The notes: generated by a model not told the origin, from the sequence alone. A DNA stretch of 64,000 bases from Halosimplex rubrum (GCF_013415885.1 NZ_CP058910.1:3162001-3226000), one strand, 5' to 3'; counted from the first letter of the stretch, positions 32,747-42,108 are shown. A program made the numbers and translations.

Positions 32747-33755
32747 TGTTCCTCCGTGTCGCGAGCGCGGCGAGCGCGAGCAGGGCCGCGAGCGCACCGG
32801 CGCCGCCGAAGCCGGGACCGGACGCGCCGGCGTCGGTCGGCATCGGCGTCGCGCCCGCGCCACCGCCGTCACCCCGCTCGAAGTCGCCCGCCCGGAAGTC
32901 GACCTCCTCGCGGGTGGTGTTCTCCGGGACCGGCCGCGACGGGTCGAGTTTCGCCGACGCGGTCGCCGACTCGACGACGACGCCGTCCCTGAACAACATC
33001 CCGTCGAGGTAGTAGTTGTAGTTCGACGGCACCGTCAGGTCGGCCGCTTCGGTGACCGTCTGCCCCGGCCCGATCTCGTCGATTTCGACCGTCGCGCGGT
33101 CGGCGATCACGTTCGACTCGACCTGCCGCGCCACGACGACCAGCCGCAGGCCGCCCGCCGACTCGTCGCCGCGGTTCGTGAGGTAGGTGCCCGTCCGCAG
33201 CGTCGTCCGGTTGTCCGCCTCCTCGGCGATGTCGTAGGTGATCACCGGAATCGAGGTCGGACTGTCGCCGAAGCGGTGGAAACCGACGCTGGTGTCGGCG
33301 TAGTCCGGTGTCAGCGAGTCGACGCCGCTGACCTCGGTGCTGCCGGTCTCGACCCGGCGACCGTCCTCGTAGACGCGGATGTACAGGCGGTAGCCCCCCT
33401 GCCGGTCGACGGTGACGTTGACCCGCGTGCGAACCTCGCGGTTCCCATCGATCGTCCCGAGGTCCTTTCGTACTGTGGTCGCCACGAGGCCGGTGTCGGT
33501 GTCGACGGCCTGGATCTCGACGGTGACGTTGTCGGCGGGGCCGCCGCGGTGTTCCATCCGCACGTCCAGCGATAGCTCGGCGCGTTCGCCGCCGACCTCG
33601 CCCGCGGCGACGCGGGGGTCCTGGAGGGAGAGGACGCTCGGCCGAACGTTCTCGTCGGTCCGCTCGGCGAGGGCGTTCGGCGCCGCGAGCGCCAGCCCCG
33701 CGGCACCGACCACGAGCGCGAGCGCGAGGACGCCCAGCCACGCTTCTCGATTCAC
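32739..33755 (-). CDS. Surface protein with PGF-CTERM anchor (DUF7490-like)
   Basis: A 338-residue secreted protein. A signal-like helix at the N-terminus (AWLGVLALALVVGAAGLALA), a large beta-rich region with many N-glycosylation-type sites (NVTVEI, NVTVDR, NRTTLR), then a Gly-rich spacer, PGF motif (SGPGFGGAGALAALLALAALA) and an Arg-rich tail. The tripartite C-terminus marks it as an archaeosortase substrate anchored to a membrane lipid. I prefer the GTG at 33755 as start because a TATA-like stretch lies about 23 bases upstream. Probable haloarchaeal surface or adhesion-related protein. Confidence 0.8.
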   Translation of the reverse strand: MNREAWLGVLALALVVGAAGLALAAPNALAERTDENVRPSVLSLQDPRVAAGEVGGERAELSLDVRMEHRGGPADNVTVEIQAVDTDTGLVATTVRKDLGTIDGNREVRTRVNVTVDRQGGYRLYIRVYEDGRRVETGSTEVSGVDSLTPDYADTSVGFHRFGDSPTSIPVITYDIAEEADNRTTLRTGTYLTNRGDESAGGLRLVVVARQVESNVIADRATVEIDEIGPGQTVTEAADLTVPSNYNYYLDGMLFRDGVVVESATASAKLDPSRPVPENTTREEVDFRAGDFERGDGGGAGATPMPTDAGASGPGFGGAGALAALLALAALATRRNNE

Positions 33756-33871
33756 GTTCTCCAGCCCATCGGCACCCGGTAAATGTCTTGTGTCTAACAC
33801 CAGCGGTCGCGACCGCGGCCCGTCGCGGCCGGAGTGTCGGCCCGTCCGGTCGGGGCGGCGGTCGGCGGAGC

Positions 33872-34627
33872 CTACCCGAAGGCGCCGAGGCTGGACTGGA
33901 GGTTTCGATCGCTGTCGCCCGCGGTCACGTCGTAGCCCACGAGGTCGCGCATGTCGACGGCGTAGGTGCTCCCGCCGTTGTCGAGTACGAGCACCCTACC
34001 CTGGACGCCCCTGACCGTCCCCGAGGCGAGCGTCTCGGCCACCGGCCGGTCGGCCGGCTCGAACCCGTAGTCGAAGTCGTACGTCTCGGTCGGGTCGAAC
34101 TCGGCGAGCAACGACTCCCAGGCGGCGTCGTCGACGGTCTCGTGGAGGCCGCGGACCTTCGTCCGGACGCGCACGCGGTCGCCGATCTCGGTCGCGATCT
34201 CGGCCTCGATCTGTCGGGCGACGCGGCCGTCGGCGACCGTCCGGAGGTGAGCGGCGCGGTCGGCGCCCTGCTCGCGGAGGCGGGTGTCCAGCCGCCAGGA
34301 GCGGGTGACCCCGACCTTGAACGTCTCGGGGGCGAACGCGGCGAGGTAGATGGCGTGCTCCTCGCGACAGGACTCGACGGGCATCGAGCACTCGCCGGTA
34401 CAGCGCGCGCAGGGCCAGCGGTAGGTGTGGTCGTCGCAGTACGGCGCGCCGTCGCGGGGACAGGACGCGTGCGAGCCGTCGTCGAGCACGCCGGCGCAGT
34501 GGCGTTCGTCGAGGGCGTAGGAGAGGTCGGTACCGGGGTCGAGCACCAGGGTCGAGACGGACCCGTCGTCGGCGATCAGCAGCGCTGGCGGGCCGTCGGT
34601 CCCCGTCTCGTACCCCACTATCTGCAC
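33872..34627 (-). CDS. DUF2797-family zinc protein with GIY-YIG-like region
   Basis: A 251-residue protein. The Cys/His region HCAGVLDDGSHASCPRDGAPYCDDH, WPCARCTGECSMPV and the following EEHAIYLAAFAPETFKVGVTRSWRLDTRLREQGA match the DUF2797 family, whose second part resembles a GIY-YIG nuclease core. That similarity does not prove nuclease activity; the usual catalytic Arg and Tyr context would have to be examined by structure prediction. Stands alone on the minus strand. Confidence 0.82.
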   Translation of the reverse strand: MQIVGYETGTDGPPALLIADDGSVSTLVLDPGTDLSYALDERHCAGVLDDGSHASCPRDGAPYCDDHTYRWPCARCTGECSMPVESCREEHAIYLAAFAPETFKVGVTRSWRLDTRLREQGADRAAHLRTVADGRVARQIEAEIATEIGDRVRVRTKVRGLHETVDDAAWESLLAEFDPTETYDFDYGFEPADRPVAETLASGTVRGVQGRVLVLDNGGSTYAVDMRDLVGYDVTAGDSDRNLQSSLGAFG

Positions 34628-34730
34628 GCCCGCGGGTTGGCGACCCCCGGATATAGTCGTGGCGCTCCGGCGGTCGGACCGGCTCCCGGCGGGCGGTGTC
34701 GACCTGTGGGTCAGGCGAACGGTGGGGCGG

Positions 34731-34738
34731 GTTTAACT
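34731..34738 (+). promoter_or_regulatory. TATA box of the YbhB/YbcL gene
   Basis: GTTTAACT, 28-35 bases before the ATG at 34766. Confidence 0.6.
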
Positions 34739-34765
34739 GTCGGGGCGTCGTCGGTTCGCCGTAGC

Positions 34766-35227
34766 ATGGCCGACCTGCAACTCACCAGTCCGGCGTTCGC
34801 GGACGGCGCGGCGATCCCCGAACGCTACGGCTACACAGCGGACAACGTCAACCCGCCCTTCGAGATCACCGGCGCGCCCGCAAGCACGGAATCGTTCCTG
34901 ATCGTCGTCGACGACCCCGACGCGCGCGAGCCCGCCGGGAAGATCTGGGACCACTGGGTCGTCTGGAACATCGACGCCGACACCGAGTCGATCCCCGAGG
35001 ACTGGGACCTCGAGAGCGACGGCGCCGTCGCCGGCGAGAACGACTACGGCGAGACGGGCTGGGGCGGCCCGAACCCGCCGGACCGGGAACACACTTACCG
35101 GTTCCTCCTCTACGCGCTCGACGACCGCCTGAGCCTCCGCAGAGACGCCACGAAAGACGACGTGTACGACGCCGCCGAGGGCTGCGTCGTCGGCAAGGCG
35201 CAGCTCGAAGGCACGTACGCGCCCTGA
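34766..35227 (+). CDS. YbhB/YbcL (PEBP-like) family protein
   Basis: A 153-residue protein of the Raf-kinase-inhibitor-like (PEBP) family: LTSPAFADGAAIPERYGYTADNVNPPFEITG, LIVVDDPDAREPAGKIWDHWVVWNID, NDYGETGWGGPNPPDREHTYRFLLYALD. These are the family's ligand-pocket motifs. The molecular function in prokaryotes is not established. It is soluble and single-domain. Confidence 0.9.
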   Translation: MADLQLTSPAFADGAAIPERYGYTADNVNPPFEITGAPASTESFLIVVDDPDAREPAGKIWDHWVVWNIDADTESIPEDWDLESDGAVAGENDYGETGWGGPNPPDREHTYRFLLYALDDRLSLRRDATKDDVYDAAEGCVVGKAQLEGTYAP

Positions 35228-35260
35228 CGCGGGGACTTCGGACGGTTCTCCGGCCGCCGG

Positions 35261-36184
35261 TCAGCCGTCGAGCAGTTCCCGCGTGGCCCGCCGCACCGCG
35301 TCGTCGCTGGAGCCGTCGGGTTCCCACCCGAGCGCCGACAGCTTCTCGATGGAGAGGCGCATCCGCGGCACGTCGCCGACCCACCCGCGGTCGCCGCCGG
35401 TGTACTCGTAGTCGGGGTCGAGCCCCATCTCGTCGCTCACGATGTCGGCGATGGTCGTGACGGAGGTGGTGGTGCGGGTGCCGAGGTTGTAGACGTTGAA
35501 GTCGTCGTCGGCGTATTCGACGACGTGACACATCGCGTCGACGCAGTCGTCGACGTGCATGTAGGACTTCTCCTGGCGGCCGTCGCCGAGGATCGTCAGC
35601 GACTCGGGGTCCTCGCTCAGTTTGTCGATGAAGTCGGGGATGACCGCCCCAAGCTGGAGGCGCGGCCCGACGATGTTGGCGAAGCGGTACACCCACGCCG
35701 TGAAGTCGTGACTGTTGGCGTACACCGACAGCAGGCTCTCCTCGCCGAGTTTGCTCGCGCCGTAGATGCTGATGGGTTCCAGCGGCGCGTAGTCCTCGGG
35801 GGTCGGACGGGGCGCCTCGCCGTACACCGTCGACGAGGAGGTGAAGGCGATCTTGTCGACGCCGACCGCGTCCATCCGGTCGAGGACGGTCTCGGTGAGT
35901 TCGTTGTTGAAGCGGTACTGGTCGATGTCGTCGGCGGCGGCGTTCTTGTTCGCGGCGAAGTGGAAGACGCCGTCGACGTCTTCGGTGATGGCCTCGGCGG
36001 CCACGTCGGGGTCGGTCAGGTCGCCCTCGACGAGTTCGACGCCGTCGGGGAGCCAGTCGCGCTCGCCGTTCGAGAGGTCGTCGACCGCGACGACTTCGTT
36101 GTCGCCGACGAGCCGCGCACAGAGGTGCGAGCCGACGAAGCCCGCGCCCCCGGTGACGACCAGTCGCTTCCCGGAGAGGTCCAT
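35261..36184 (-). CDS. NAD-dependent sugar-nucleotide epimerase/dehydratase
   Basis: A 307-residue extended short-chain dehydrogenase. Rossmann motif TGGAGFVGS (near residue 11), NAD-contacting DDLSNG, Ser in TSSSTVYGE and the catalytic YGASK. The rest (DFTAWVYRFANIVGPR, RQEKSYMHVDDCVDAM) matches UDP-glucose 4-epimerase-like enzymes. Exact substrate uncertain. The start ATG at 36184 was chosen over upstream in-frame sequence that is Arg/Pro-rich. Confidence 0.88.
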   Translation of the reverse strand: MDLSGKRLVVTGGAGFVGSHLCARLVGDNEVVAVDDLSNGERDWLPDGVELVEGDLTDPDVAAEAITEDVDGVFHFAANKNAAADDIDQYRFNNELTETVLDRMDAVGVDKIAFTSSSTVYGEAPRPTPEDYAPLEPISIYGASKLGEESLLSVYANSHDFTAWVYRFANIVGPRLQLGAVIPDFIDKLSEDPESLTILGDGRQEKSYMHVDDCVDAMCHVVEYADDDFNVYNLGTRTTTSVTTIADIVSDEMGLDPDYEYTGGDRGWVGDVPRMRLSIEKLSALGWEPDGSSDDAVRRATRELLDG

Positions 36185-36307
36185 GCGCGGAAGTCGTCCA
36201 GCGGCGACATGTGTGTTGCGGAAGCCCGGCGGGACGACCGGTGGTCGCCGGGGCCGACCGAACGTGTCACCGACAACGGTAAATCGCGGAGGGGACACAG
36301 ACGACGT

Positions 36308-36970
36308 ATGAACGACGACGGACCACGGGGGGCGAGCCGGCGCGCGTTTCTCGCCGGGGCGGGCGCGGTCGCCGGGGCCGCGCTCGCGGGCTGTGGCGGA
36401 CTCGTCTCCAGACCGGGGAGCGAGGGCACGCCGACGGCCCGGGACGTGACGCTCCCGGCGCCGGCCAAGGGACCCGAGGACGCGCCGGTGACGGTCGGCG
36501 TCTACAAGGACTTCGCGTGTCCGGCGTGTCGGGAGTTCAACCGCGTCGTCGCACCGAAGATCCAGAGCGAGTACGTCGACCCGGGCGTCGTCCGACTCGA
36601 ACACTACGACTTCCCGCTGGACACGCACGCGCCGGCGTCCTACACCGCCGCGAACGCCGCACGCGCCGTCCAGCACGAGGCTGACGACGCGGCGTTTTTC
36701 GCGTACGCCGACCTGCTGTTCGACAACCAGGGCGATTTCGGGCCGTCGACCTACGCCGATCTGGCGGGCGAGGTCGACGCGGACGGCGAACGCGCGCGGT
36801 CGGCCGCGGAGGGTCGGACCTATCGGCGGGTGATAACCGAGGACAAGCAGGCGGGGATCGACGCGGGCGTGGGCGGCACGCCGTGGGTGTTCGTGAACGG
36901 GTCGGCCGTCGACGGGTTCGGCTGGGAGCGCGTCCGATCGGCGATCGAGAGCGCGCGGCCCGACGGCTGA
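36308..36970 (+). CDS. Tat-exported thioredoxin-like (DsbA-type) lipoprotein
   Basis: A 220-residue protein. The N-terminus is a twin-arginine signal (SRRAFLAGAGAVAGAALAGC) whose lipobox LAGC allows lipid attachment of the cysteine. The mature part is a thioredoxin fold with a CPAC active site (VYKDFACPACREFN) and a C-terminal GGTPWVFVNG loop with the usual cis-Pro. It should catalyse disulfide exchange outside the cell, as DsbA/DsbG-type enzymes do. Export depends on the Tat system, whose TatA is also in this window. Confidence 0.88.
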   Translation: MNDDGPRGASRRAFLAGAGAVAGAALAGCGGLVSRPGSEGTPTARDVTLPAPAKGPEDAPVTVGVYKDFACPACREFNRVVAPKIQSEYVDPGVVRLEHYDFPLDTHAPASYTAANAARAVQHEADDAAFFAYADLLFDNQGDFGPSTYADLAGEVDADGERARSAAEGRTYRRVITEDKQAGIDAGVGGTPWVFVNGSAVDGFGWERVRSAIESARPDG

Positions 36971-37044
36971 TCCCGCGAGCGCGGACGGCGCGGGAGCGGA
37001 CGCGTTCGGAAGGCTCCTAAACGGGGGTTCCGTAGCCGTCGTTC

Positions 37045-37629
37045 ATGAACGACGAACCCGAGGTCGCGGTGTTGCGGCTGGGCCACCGGCCGGGCCGCGA
37101 CGACCGGATGACGACCCACGTCGGACTCACGGCGCGGGCGCTGGGCGCCGACCGCGTCGTCTTCGGGCCGAAGGCGTCGGGATCGGCCGACACCGTCCGG
37201 GACATCACCGACCGCTTCGGCGGTCCCTTCGGCGTCGAGGTCACCGACGCGCCCAAGGCCACCATCTCCGAGTGGACCGGCCCGGTCGTCCACCTCACGA
37301 TGTACGGCCTGCCGATCCAGAACGTCCAGGGCGACCTGCGCGCGTCGCTGGAGGCGGGGGAGCCGGTGCTGTTCGTCGTCGGCGCCGAGAAGGTCTCATT
37401 CGACGTGTACGAACGCGCCGACTACAACGTCGCCGTGACGAACCAGCCCCACTCGGAGGTGGCGTCGCTGGCGGTGACGCTCGACCGGCTGTTCGACGGG
37501 GCCGAACTCGACCGCGAGTGGGTCGGCGCCGACCGCGAGGTGATCCCGATGGAGACCGGCAAGCGCGTCGTCGAGCCGGACGGGGCCGAGTCGGTCGACG
37601 GGGCCGGATCGGCCGACCGAGCGGAGTGA
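37045..37629 (+). CDS. trm56: tRNA (cytidine(56)-2'-O)-methyltransferase
   Basis: A 194-residue archaeal SPOUT methyltransferase (aTrm56). The N-terminal VAVLRLGHRPGRDDRMTTHVGLTARALGA and the C-terminal knot region (HLTMYGLPIQNVQ, VLFVVGAEKVSFDVYERADYNVAVTNQPHSEVASLA) match the family. It methylates C56 in the T loop of tRNAs. The last 25 residues are a less conserved acidic tail. Divergent promoter not obvious. Confidence 0.9.
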   Translation: MNDEPEVAVLRLGHRPGRDDRMTTHVGLTARALGADRVVFGPKASGSADTVRDITDRFGGPFGVEVTDAPKATISEWTGPVVHLTMYGLPIQNVQGDLRASLEAGEPVLFVVGAEKVSFDVYERADYNVAVTNQPHSEVASLAVTLDRLFDGAELDREWVGADREVIPMETGKRVVEPDGAESVDGAGSADRAE

Positions 37630-37693
37630 ACGCGCTCCCGCGAGCGGATCCGCGTCGAGACGACCGAACGCACCGGTTCGGTCCATCCGGTGC

Positions 37694-37701
37694 TTTTAAA
37701 C
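37694..37701 (+). promoter_or_regulatory. TATA box of tfe
   Basis: TTTTAAAC lies 25-32 bases before the tfe ATG. Confidence 0.65.
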
Positions 37702-37725
37702 GCCTCACGGACTGAGACGGACGTA

Positions 37726-38253
37726 ATGGCTTTTGACGAACTTCTGGAGGACCCCGTTATACAGAAGTACTTACACGAGCTGGTCGGCCCGAAAGGGATG
37801 CCGGTGGCGGCGGCGCCGCCGGACGGCGAGGTGACAGACGAGGAGCTGGCCGAGGAGCTCGGCCTGGAGCTCAACGACGTGCGCCGCGCGCTGTTCATCC
37901 TCTACGAGAACGACCTGGCGAGCTACCGCCGGCTGCGCGACGAGGACTCGGGGTGGCTCACCTACCTGTGGACCTTCGAGTACGAGAAGATCCCCGAGCA
38001 GCTCCAGTCGGAGATGCACCGCCTGCTCGACGCCCTGGAGGAGCGAGAGGACTACGAGAAGGACAACGAGTTCTACCTCTGTGAGACGTGTGGCATCCGC
38101 TTCGAGTTCGGCGAAGCCATGGAGTTCGGCTTCGAGTGCCCCGACTGCGGCAACCCCGTCGAGGCGATGGAGAACACCCGCCTGGTCGACGCGATGGAGA
38201 CCAGGATCGACGAGCTACGCGACGAACTCAACGTCGAGCACGGCGAGGCCTGA
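37726..38253 (+). CDS. tfe: Transcription factor E, alpha subunit
   Basis: A 175-residue general transcription factor. The N-terminal winged helix (VIQKYLHELVG, DEELAEELGLELNDVRRALFILYENDLASYRR) and the C-terminal zinc ribbon (CETCGIRFEFGEAMEFGFECPDCG) give the complete TFEalpha layout. It helps RNA polymerase open the promoter. The stop overlaps the DUF2110 start, forming tfe-DUF2110-DUF5803. Confidence 0.94.
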   Translation: MAFDELLEDPVIQKYLHELVGPKGMPVAAAPPDGEVTDEELAEELGLELNDVRRALFILYENDLASYRRLRDEDSGWLTYLWTFEYEKIPEQLQSEMHRLLDALEEREDYEKDNEFYLCETCGIRFEFGEAMEFGFECPDCGNPVEAMENTRLVDAMETRIDELRDELNVEHGEA

Positions 38254-38939
38254 TGGTCGTACTCGCAACCAAGCTGTACGTCGAGGGCGACGCCCGATCG
38301 CGCGCGACGGACTCGCTGCGCTCGCAGGTGAACAACGTCGTCGGCGACCTCGACGTGACGTTCGACCTCGAGATCCGTGACGACGAGTTCCCCGAGGTCT
38401 CCCTCGACGGCGAGGACGCGACGGTCGCGGCCAACGCCCTCGCGGAGGAGTGGGGCGAGATCGTCCCCGCTCTGGAGCCCGGCGAGGAGTACGTCGGGAC
38501 GCTCGACTCGTGGGACGACGAGGGGTTCGTCCTCCACGCGGGCTTCGGGCGGACCGTGCGGATCCCCTCGGGAGAGATCGGGCTCGGCCAGGGGACGCCC
38601 GAGCAGATCCGGACGCGGTTCGGCCTCGTCCAGCACCTGCCGATGCGCTTTATCGCCGCCGACCCCGAGGCGGACGAGCCGGCGCGGCTGGCCGACGCCG
38701 AGCGCGACCGCCTCTACGAATGGACGCGCGGCGCGGGCCGGGTCAACGTCAACTCGGCGACGCGGGCGGAGGCGCGGGCGACGGTCAACCGCGCGGGCCA
38801 CGCCCAGGACATCGTGACCGTCGAGCGGCTCGGCCTGCTCGAACAGAGCATCGTCTGCACCGAGGACACCGACCCGCCGGGGCTGCTGGCGAGCATCGGC
38901 CAGTACATGCCGGCGGAGCTGCTCTGCGTCGTGCCATGA
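38253..38939 (+). CDS. DUF2110-family protein
   Basis: A 228-residue protein encoded right after tfe with a one-base overlap (TGATG). The sequence MVVLATKLYVEGDARSRATDSLRSQVNNVVGDLDV and GFVLHAGFGRTVRIPSGEIGLGQGTPEQIRTRFGL matches archaeal DUF2110. The family's close linkage to tfe suggests a role linked to transcription or RNA, but this is inference from neighbourhood only. Confidence 0.85.
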   Translation: MVVLATKLYVEGDARSRATDSLRSQVNNVVGDLDVTFDLEIRDDEFPEVSLDGEDATVAANALAEEWGEIVPALEPGEEYVGTLDSWDDEGFVLHAGFGRTVRIPSGEIGLGQGTPEQIRTRFGLVQHLPMRFIAADPEADEPARLADAERDRLYEWTRGAGRVNVNSATRAEARATVNRAGHAQDIVTVERLGLLEQSIVCTEDTDPPGLLASIGQYMPAELLCVVP

Positions 38940-39730
38940 GGCGGCGACTGGTCCTCGCGCTCGGGCTGTTGGCGGTGCTCGTCGCGCTGGCCGGCTGCGC
39001 GTCGCCGTTCGGCGGCGGCGGCCCCGACGACGCCCGGCTCAACCAGAACGCGACCTACGACTGGGACACCAACGCGACGACGACCTACGACGTGGGCCGC
39101 GGGAACTTCACGGGGATACTCGGCGTCGAGAACGAGTCGTACGTCCCGCTCTACCAGCGGAGCGAACTCGGCACCGACGAGCCGCTGGACGTGGCATCGC
39201 TCCGATACCGCTACCCCGACAACGGGACGGTCGTCGCGCCGGCCAACCGGTCGAACTTCCACGTCAACGCGACGAACTCGCGGTTGAACGTGACGCTCCC
39301 GGCGGCCGGCGGGCAGGTGGCGTTCACGGCGGACCGGCCCAACGCCAAGCGGTTCGCGGTCCCGATGTTCATCGACTCGGCCCACTCGGTCGAGGTCGTC
39401 CTCCCGCCGCAGGCCCGCGTCGGCGTGCCGCTGCTGTCGAAGGTCTCGCCGGGCGGGTCGACCTCGCGGGTCCCGGAGGGCTCCGACCGGATGCTCGTCC
39501 GCTGGGAGTCGGCCGAGCGCGGCCCCATCCTGACCCGCTACTACCTCGCGCGGGACCTGCTGCTGTTCGGCGGGATCGGCGGTGTCCTGGCGCTGGTCGG
39601 CGTCGGCGGCGCGCTCTACTACCTCCGACAGATCCGCGTGCTGGAGCGCCGCCGCGAGGAGATCGGTCTCGACGTGGAGACCGAGACCGACGAGTTCGAC
39701 GACGACGACCCGCCGCCCGGGATGCGGTAG
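38936..39730 (+). CDS. DUF5803-family lipoprotein
   Basis: A 264-residue membrane protein. The N-terminus is a lipoprotein signal (VLALGLLAVLVALAGC), the middle is beta-rich with N-glycosylation sites (NATYDWDTNATTTYDVGRG, NESYVPLYQ), one membrane helix lies near residue 205-228 (LLLFGGIGGVLALVGVGGAL), and the tail is acidic. It overlaps DUF2110 by ATGA, making it the third gene of the tfe operon. Function unknown. Confidence 0.82.
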   Translation: MRRRLVLALGLLAVLVALAGCASPFGGGGPDDARLNQNATYDWDTNATTTYDVGRGNFTGILGVENESYVPLYQRSELGTDEPLDVASLRYRYPDNGTVVAPANRSNFHVNATNSRLNVTLPAAGGQVAFTADRPNAKRFAVPMFIDSAHSVEVVLPPQARVGVPLLSKVSPGGSTSRVPEGSDRMLVRWESAERGPILTRYYLARDLLLFGGIGGVLALVGVGGALYYLRQIRVLERRREEIGLDVETETDEFDDDDPPPGMR

Positions 39731-39823
39731 TCGCGGTCCCGAGGGCGGGCGATCGGTCGCGGAGAACGGACGGTTCTGACCGGAAGCAGGCGACCTTTTA
39801 CGGGTCGGGTTCCAACGGCGGGT

Positions 39824-40531
39824 ATGCGCGTGGCCATCGTCACGGTCGGCGACGAGTTGCTCGCCGGCGACACCGTGAACACCAACGCCGCCTGGCTGGG
39901 GGAGCGACTGACCGAGCGCGGCGTCGACGTCGAGCGGGTCGTCACGCTCCCGGACCGGGTGGCCGACATCGCCCGCGTCGTCAACGAGTACCGCGCCGCC
40001 TACGACGCCGTCCTCGTGACCGGCGGGCTCGGTCCGACCCACGACGACCTGACGATGGACGGCGTCGCCGCCGCGTTCGGGCGCGATGTCGTCGAGAGCG
40101 ACGAGGCTCTGGAGTGGCTCGCCGAGGAAGGCGGCTACGCGGCCGACGACCTGGCCGAGGGCACGGCGGACATCCCGCGGGGCGCACGCCTGCTGAAGAA
40201 CCCCGAAGGCGTCGCGCCCGGCTGCGTCGTCGGGAGCGTCTACGTCCTGCCGGGCGTTCCGACGGAGATGGAAGCGATGTTCGAGACGGTCGCCGACGAG
40301 TTCTCGGGCGAGATCGAACACGTCGCCTCGGTGGTCGCCGACGAGCCCGAGAGCGCGCTGCTGGACCGGATCGACGGGTTGCGCGACCGCTTCGACGTGA
40401 CCGTCGGGAGCTACCCCGGCGACTCGGTGCGGGTGAAGATCCAGGGCGGCGAGGCGGAGGCCGAGGCGGCCGCCGCGTGGCTCCGCGAGCGTGTCGAGCT
40501 GGTCGATATCGACGAGGAGAGCGGCGGGTGA
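39824..40531 (+). CDS. CinA-like molybdopterin-binding domain protein
   Basis: A 235-residue protein with the MoaB/Mog-like domain of CinA: VAIVTVGDELLAGDTVNTNAAWLGERLTERGV, VLVTGGLGPTHDDLTMDGVAAAFG, GVAPGCVVGSVYVLPGVPTEMEAMFE. The C-terminal amidohydrolase part of bacterial CinA is absent. Such stand-alone domains in bacteria and archaea are linked to nucleotide (ADP-ribose) pyrophosphatase activity, but here this is by family only. Confidence 0.82.
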   Translation: MRVAIVTVGDELLAGDTVNTNAAWLGERLTERGVDVERVVTLPDRVADIARVVNEYRAAYDAVLVTGGLGPTHDDLTMDGVAAAFGRDVVESDEALEWLAEEGGYAADDLAEGTADIPRGARLLKNPEGVAPGCVVGSVYVLPGVPTEMEAMFETVADEFSGEIEHVASVVADEPESALLDRIDGLRDRFDVTVGSYPGDSVRVKIQGGEAEAEAAAAWLRERVELVDIDEESGG

Positions 40532-40538
40532 CGCGGCG

Positions 40539-40664
40539 CTACCGGTAGAGGACTTTCCACCACAGCGCGGTCAACAGCAGTCCGCCCAGTAGCATCACGA
40601 ACCCCGCGACGTTGATGAGCCCGCCCTGCACGGCCTCGGCGCTCTCCTGCAGCGGCATGTACAT
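40539..40664 (-). CDS. Small haloarchaeal membrane protein
   Basis: A 41-residue protein with one hydrophobic helix (GLINVAGFVMLLGGLLLTALWW) and a basic end (KVLYR). It converges with the CinA-like gene. Its conserved look and clean start support a real microprotein. Function unknown. Confidence 0.7.
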   Translation of the reverse strand: MYMPLQESAEAVQGGLINVAGFVMLLGGLLLTALWWKVLYR

Positions 40665-40772
40665 ACGAGGCCGTTTCTCCCCACGCGATGTAAAACCGCC
40701 CGATTTCTCGGTGCAGGCGCCGCCGATCCCGTAGTCGGGTCGCTTTTGCCCGGTCGCGCCGAACCACGGGTG

Positions 40773-41888
40773 ATGCGACGGATCGGCGTGGTCGTCAATC
40801 CTATCGCCGGCATGGGCGGGCGAGTGGGGCTGAAGGGCACCGACGGGAAAGTCGACGAGGCGCGCGAACGCGGGGCCGAGCCGCGGGCGCCCGAACGAGC
40901 GCGCGCGGCGCTGGACGCGCTCGCTGGGACGGGCGCGAGCGTCGAGGTGCTCGCCTTCGGCGGGCCGATGGGCGAGGACGCCGCGCGCGCGGCGGGTTTC
41001 GACCCCGTGGTCGTCGGAGCGCCGACGGGGAGTGAAGACGGGGAGACGACGGCGGCCGACACCCGCGCGGCGGTCCGCGCGTTCGCCGAGCGCGACGCGG
41101 ACCTGATCCTGTTCGTCGGCGGCGACGGGACCGCCGTCGACGTGGCGGAGACGCTGGCCGACCTCGACGGCGAGATCCCGATCCTGGGGGTGCCGGCGGG
41201 CGTGAAGATCTACTCGTCGGTGTTCGCGGTGCGACCCCGGGAAGCGGGGATCGTCGCCGCGTCGTTCGACGAGGTGGAGACGGGCGAGGTCAACGACGTG
41301 GACGAGGACGCGTACCGGGCGCAGGAGGTGTCGACCGAGCTGCGGGCCATCGCGGAGACGCCGGTCGCCGAGCAGCGCCAGGCGAGCAAACAGACCGGCG
41401 GCGGCTCCGTCGCGACGCTCGCGGAGGGGGTCGCCGAGGAAGTCGAGCCCGGCGTCACGTACGTCCTCGGTCCCGGCGGGACCGTCGGCGCGATCAAGGC
41501 CGAACTCGGGTTCGAGGGGACGCCGCTCGGCGTCGACGTGTGGCGGGCGGACGCCGACGGCGAGCGAGGGGACGGCTCGGGCCCGACGGGCGAGGTCGTC
41601 GTCCGCGACGGGAGCGCCGCCGAGATCGAGGCGGCGCTGGGCGAGCGCAACGTCGTCGTCGTCTCGCCGATCGGCGGCCAGGGGTTCGTCTTCGGTCGAG
41701 GCAACCAGCAGATCTCCCCCGCGGTGATCCGCCGATCGACGGTCGAGGTCGTCGCGACCCGCGCGAAACTCGACGGGCTGGACGCCCTCCGGGTCGACAC
41801 GGGCGACCCCGACCTCGACGAGTCGCTGCGCGGCTGGCACCGCGTCAGGGTCGGCCGCTACGAGCGCCGTCTCGTCGGTATCGAGTGA
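40773..41888 (+). CDS. ATP-NAD kinase family protein (COG3199)
   Basis: A 371-residue protein. The N-terminal VVVNPIAGMGGRVGLKGTDGK and the GGDGT motif (ILFVGGDGTAVDVAE) match the COG3199 ATP-NAD/diacylglycerol-kinase-like family, longer than plain NAD kinase (NadK). The rest (PVAEQRQASKQTGG, VLGPGGTVGAIKAELGFEGTPLGVDVW) also fits that group. Substrate may be NAD or another small molecule; not decided here. Confidence 0.85.
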   Translation: MRRIGVVVNPIAGMGGRVGLKGTDGKVDEARERGAEPRAPERARAALDALAGTGASVEVLAFGGPMGEDAARAAGFDPVVVGAPTGSEDGETTAADTRAAVRAFAERDADLILFVGGDGTAVDVAETLADLDGEIPILGVPAGVKIYSSVFAVRPREAGIVAASFDEVETGEVNDVDEDAYRAQEVSTELRAIAETPVAEQRQASKQTGGGSVATLAEGVAEEVEPGVTYVLGPGGTVGAIKAELGFEGTPLGVDVWRADADGERGDGSGPTGEVVVRDGSAAEIEAALGERNVVVVSPIGGQGFVFGRGNQQISPAVIRRSTVEVVATRAKLDGLDALRVDTGDPDLDESLRGWHRVRVGRYERRLVGIE

Positions 41889-42078
41889 CCGGGCCCGGCC
41901 CGCCCGTCCTCCCCCGTCGGCGCCCCCATCCCCACTGTCGGCACTCCCCGCCCTCCATCGTCGTCACTTCCCCGACGGCCCTAGTATGTGAACCATTCAG
42001 ACCGGACGTACCGATTTCCGGACGATCGTCCAGCATACGTAATAGTATTCGACGGAGTATTATACCGTGTATGGATAC

Positions 42079-42086
42079 GTTTAAGG
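42079..42086 (+). promoter_or_regulatory. TATA box of the AbrB-PhoU gene
   Basis: GTTTAAGG, 23-30 bases before the ATG at 42109, preceded by an AT-rich region (41,987-42,080) with short palindromic pieces such as TACGTA. Confidence 0.65.
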
Positions 42087-42108
42087 TCAACAGCGGATAA
42101 GAAAGGGT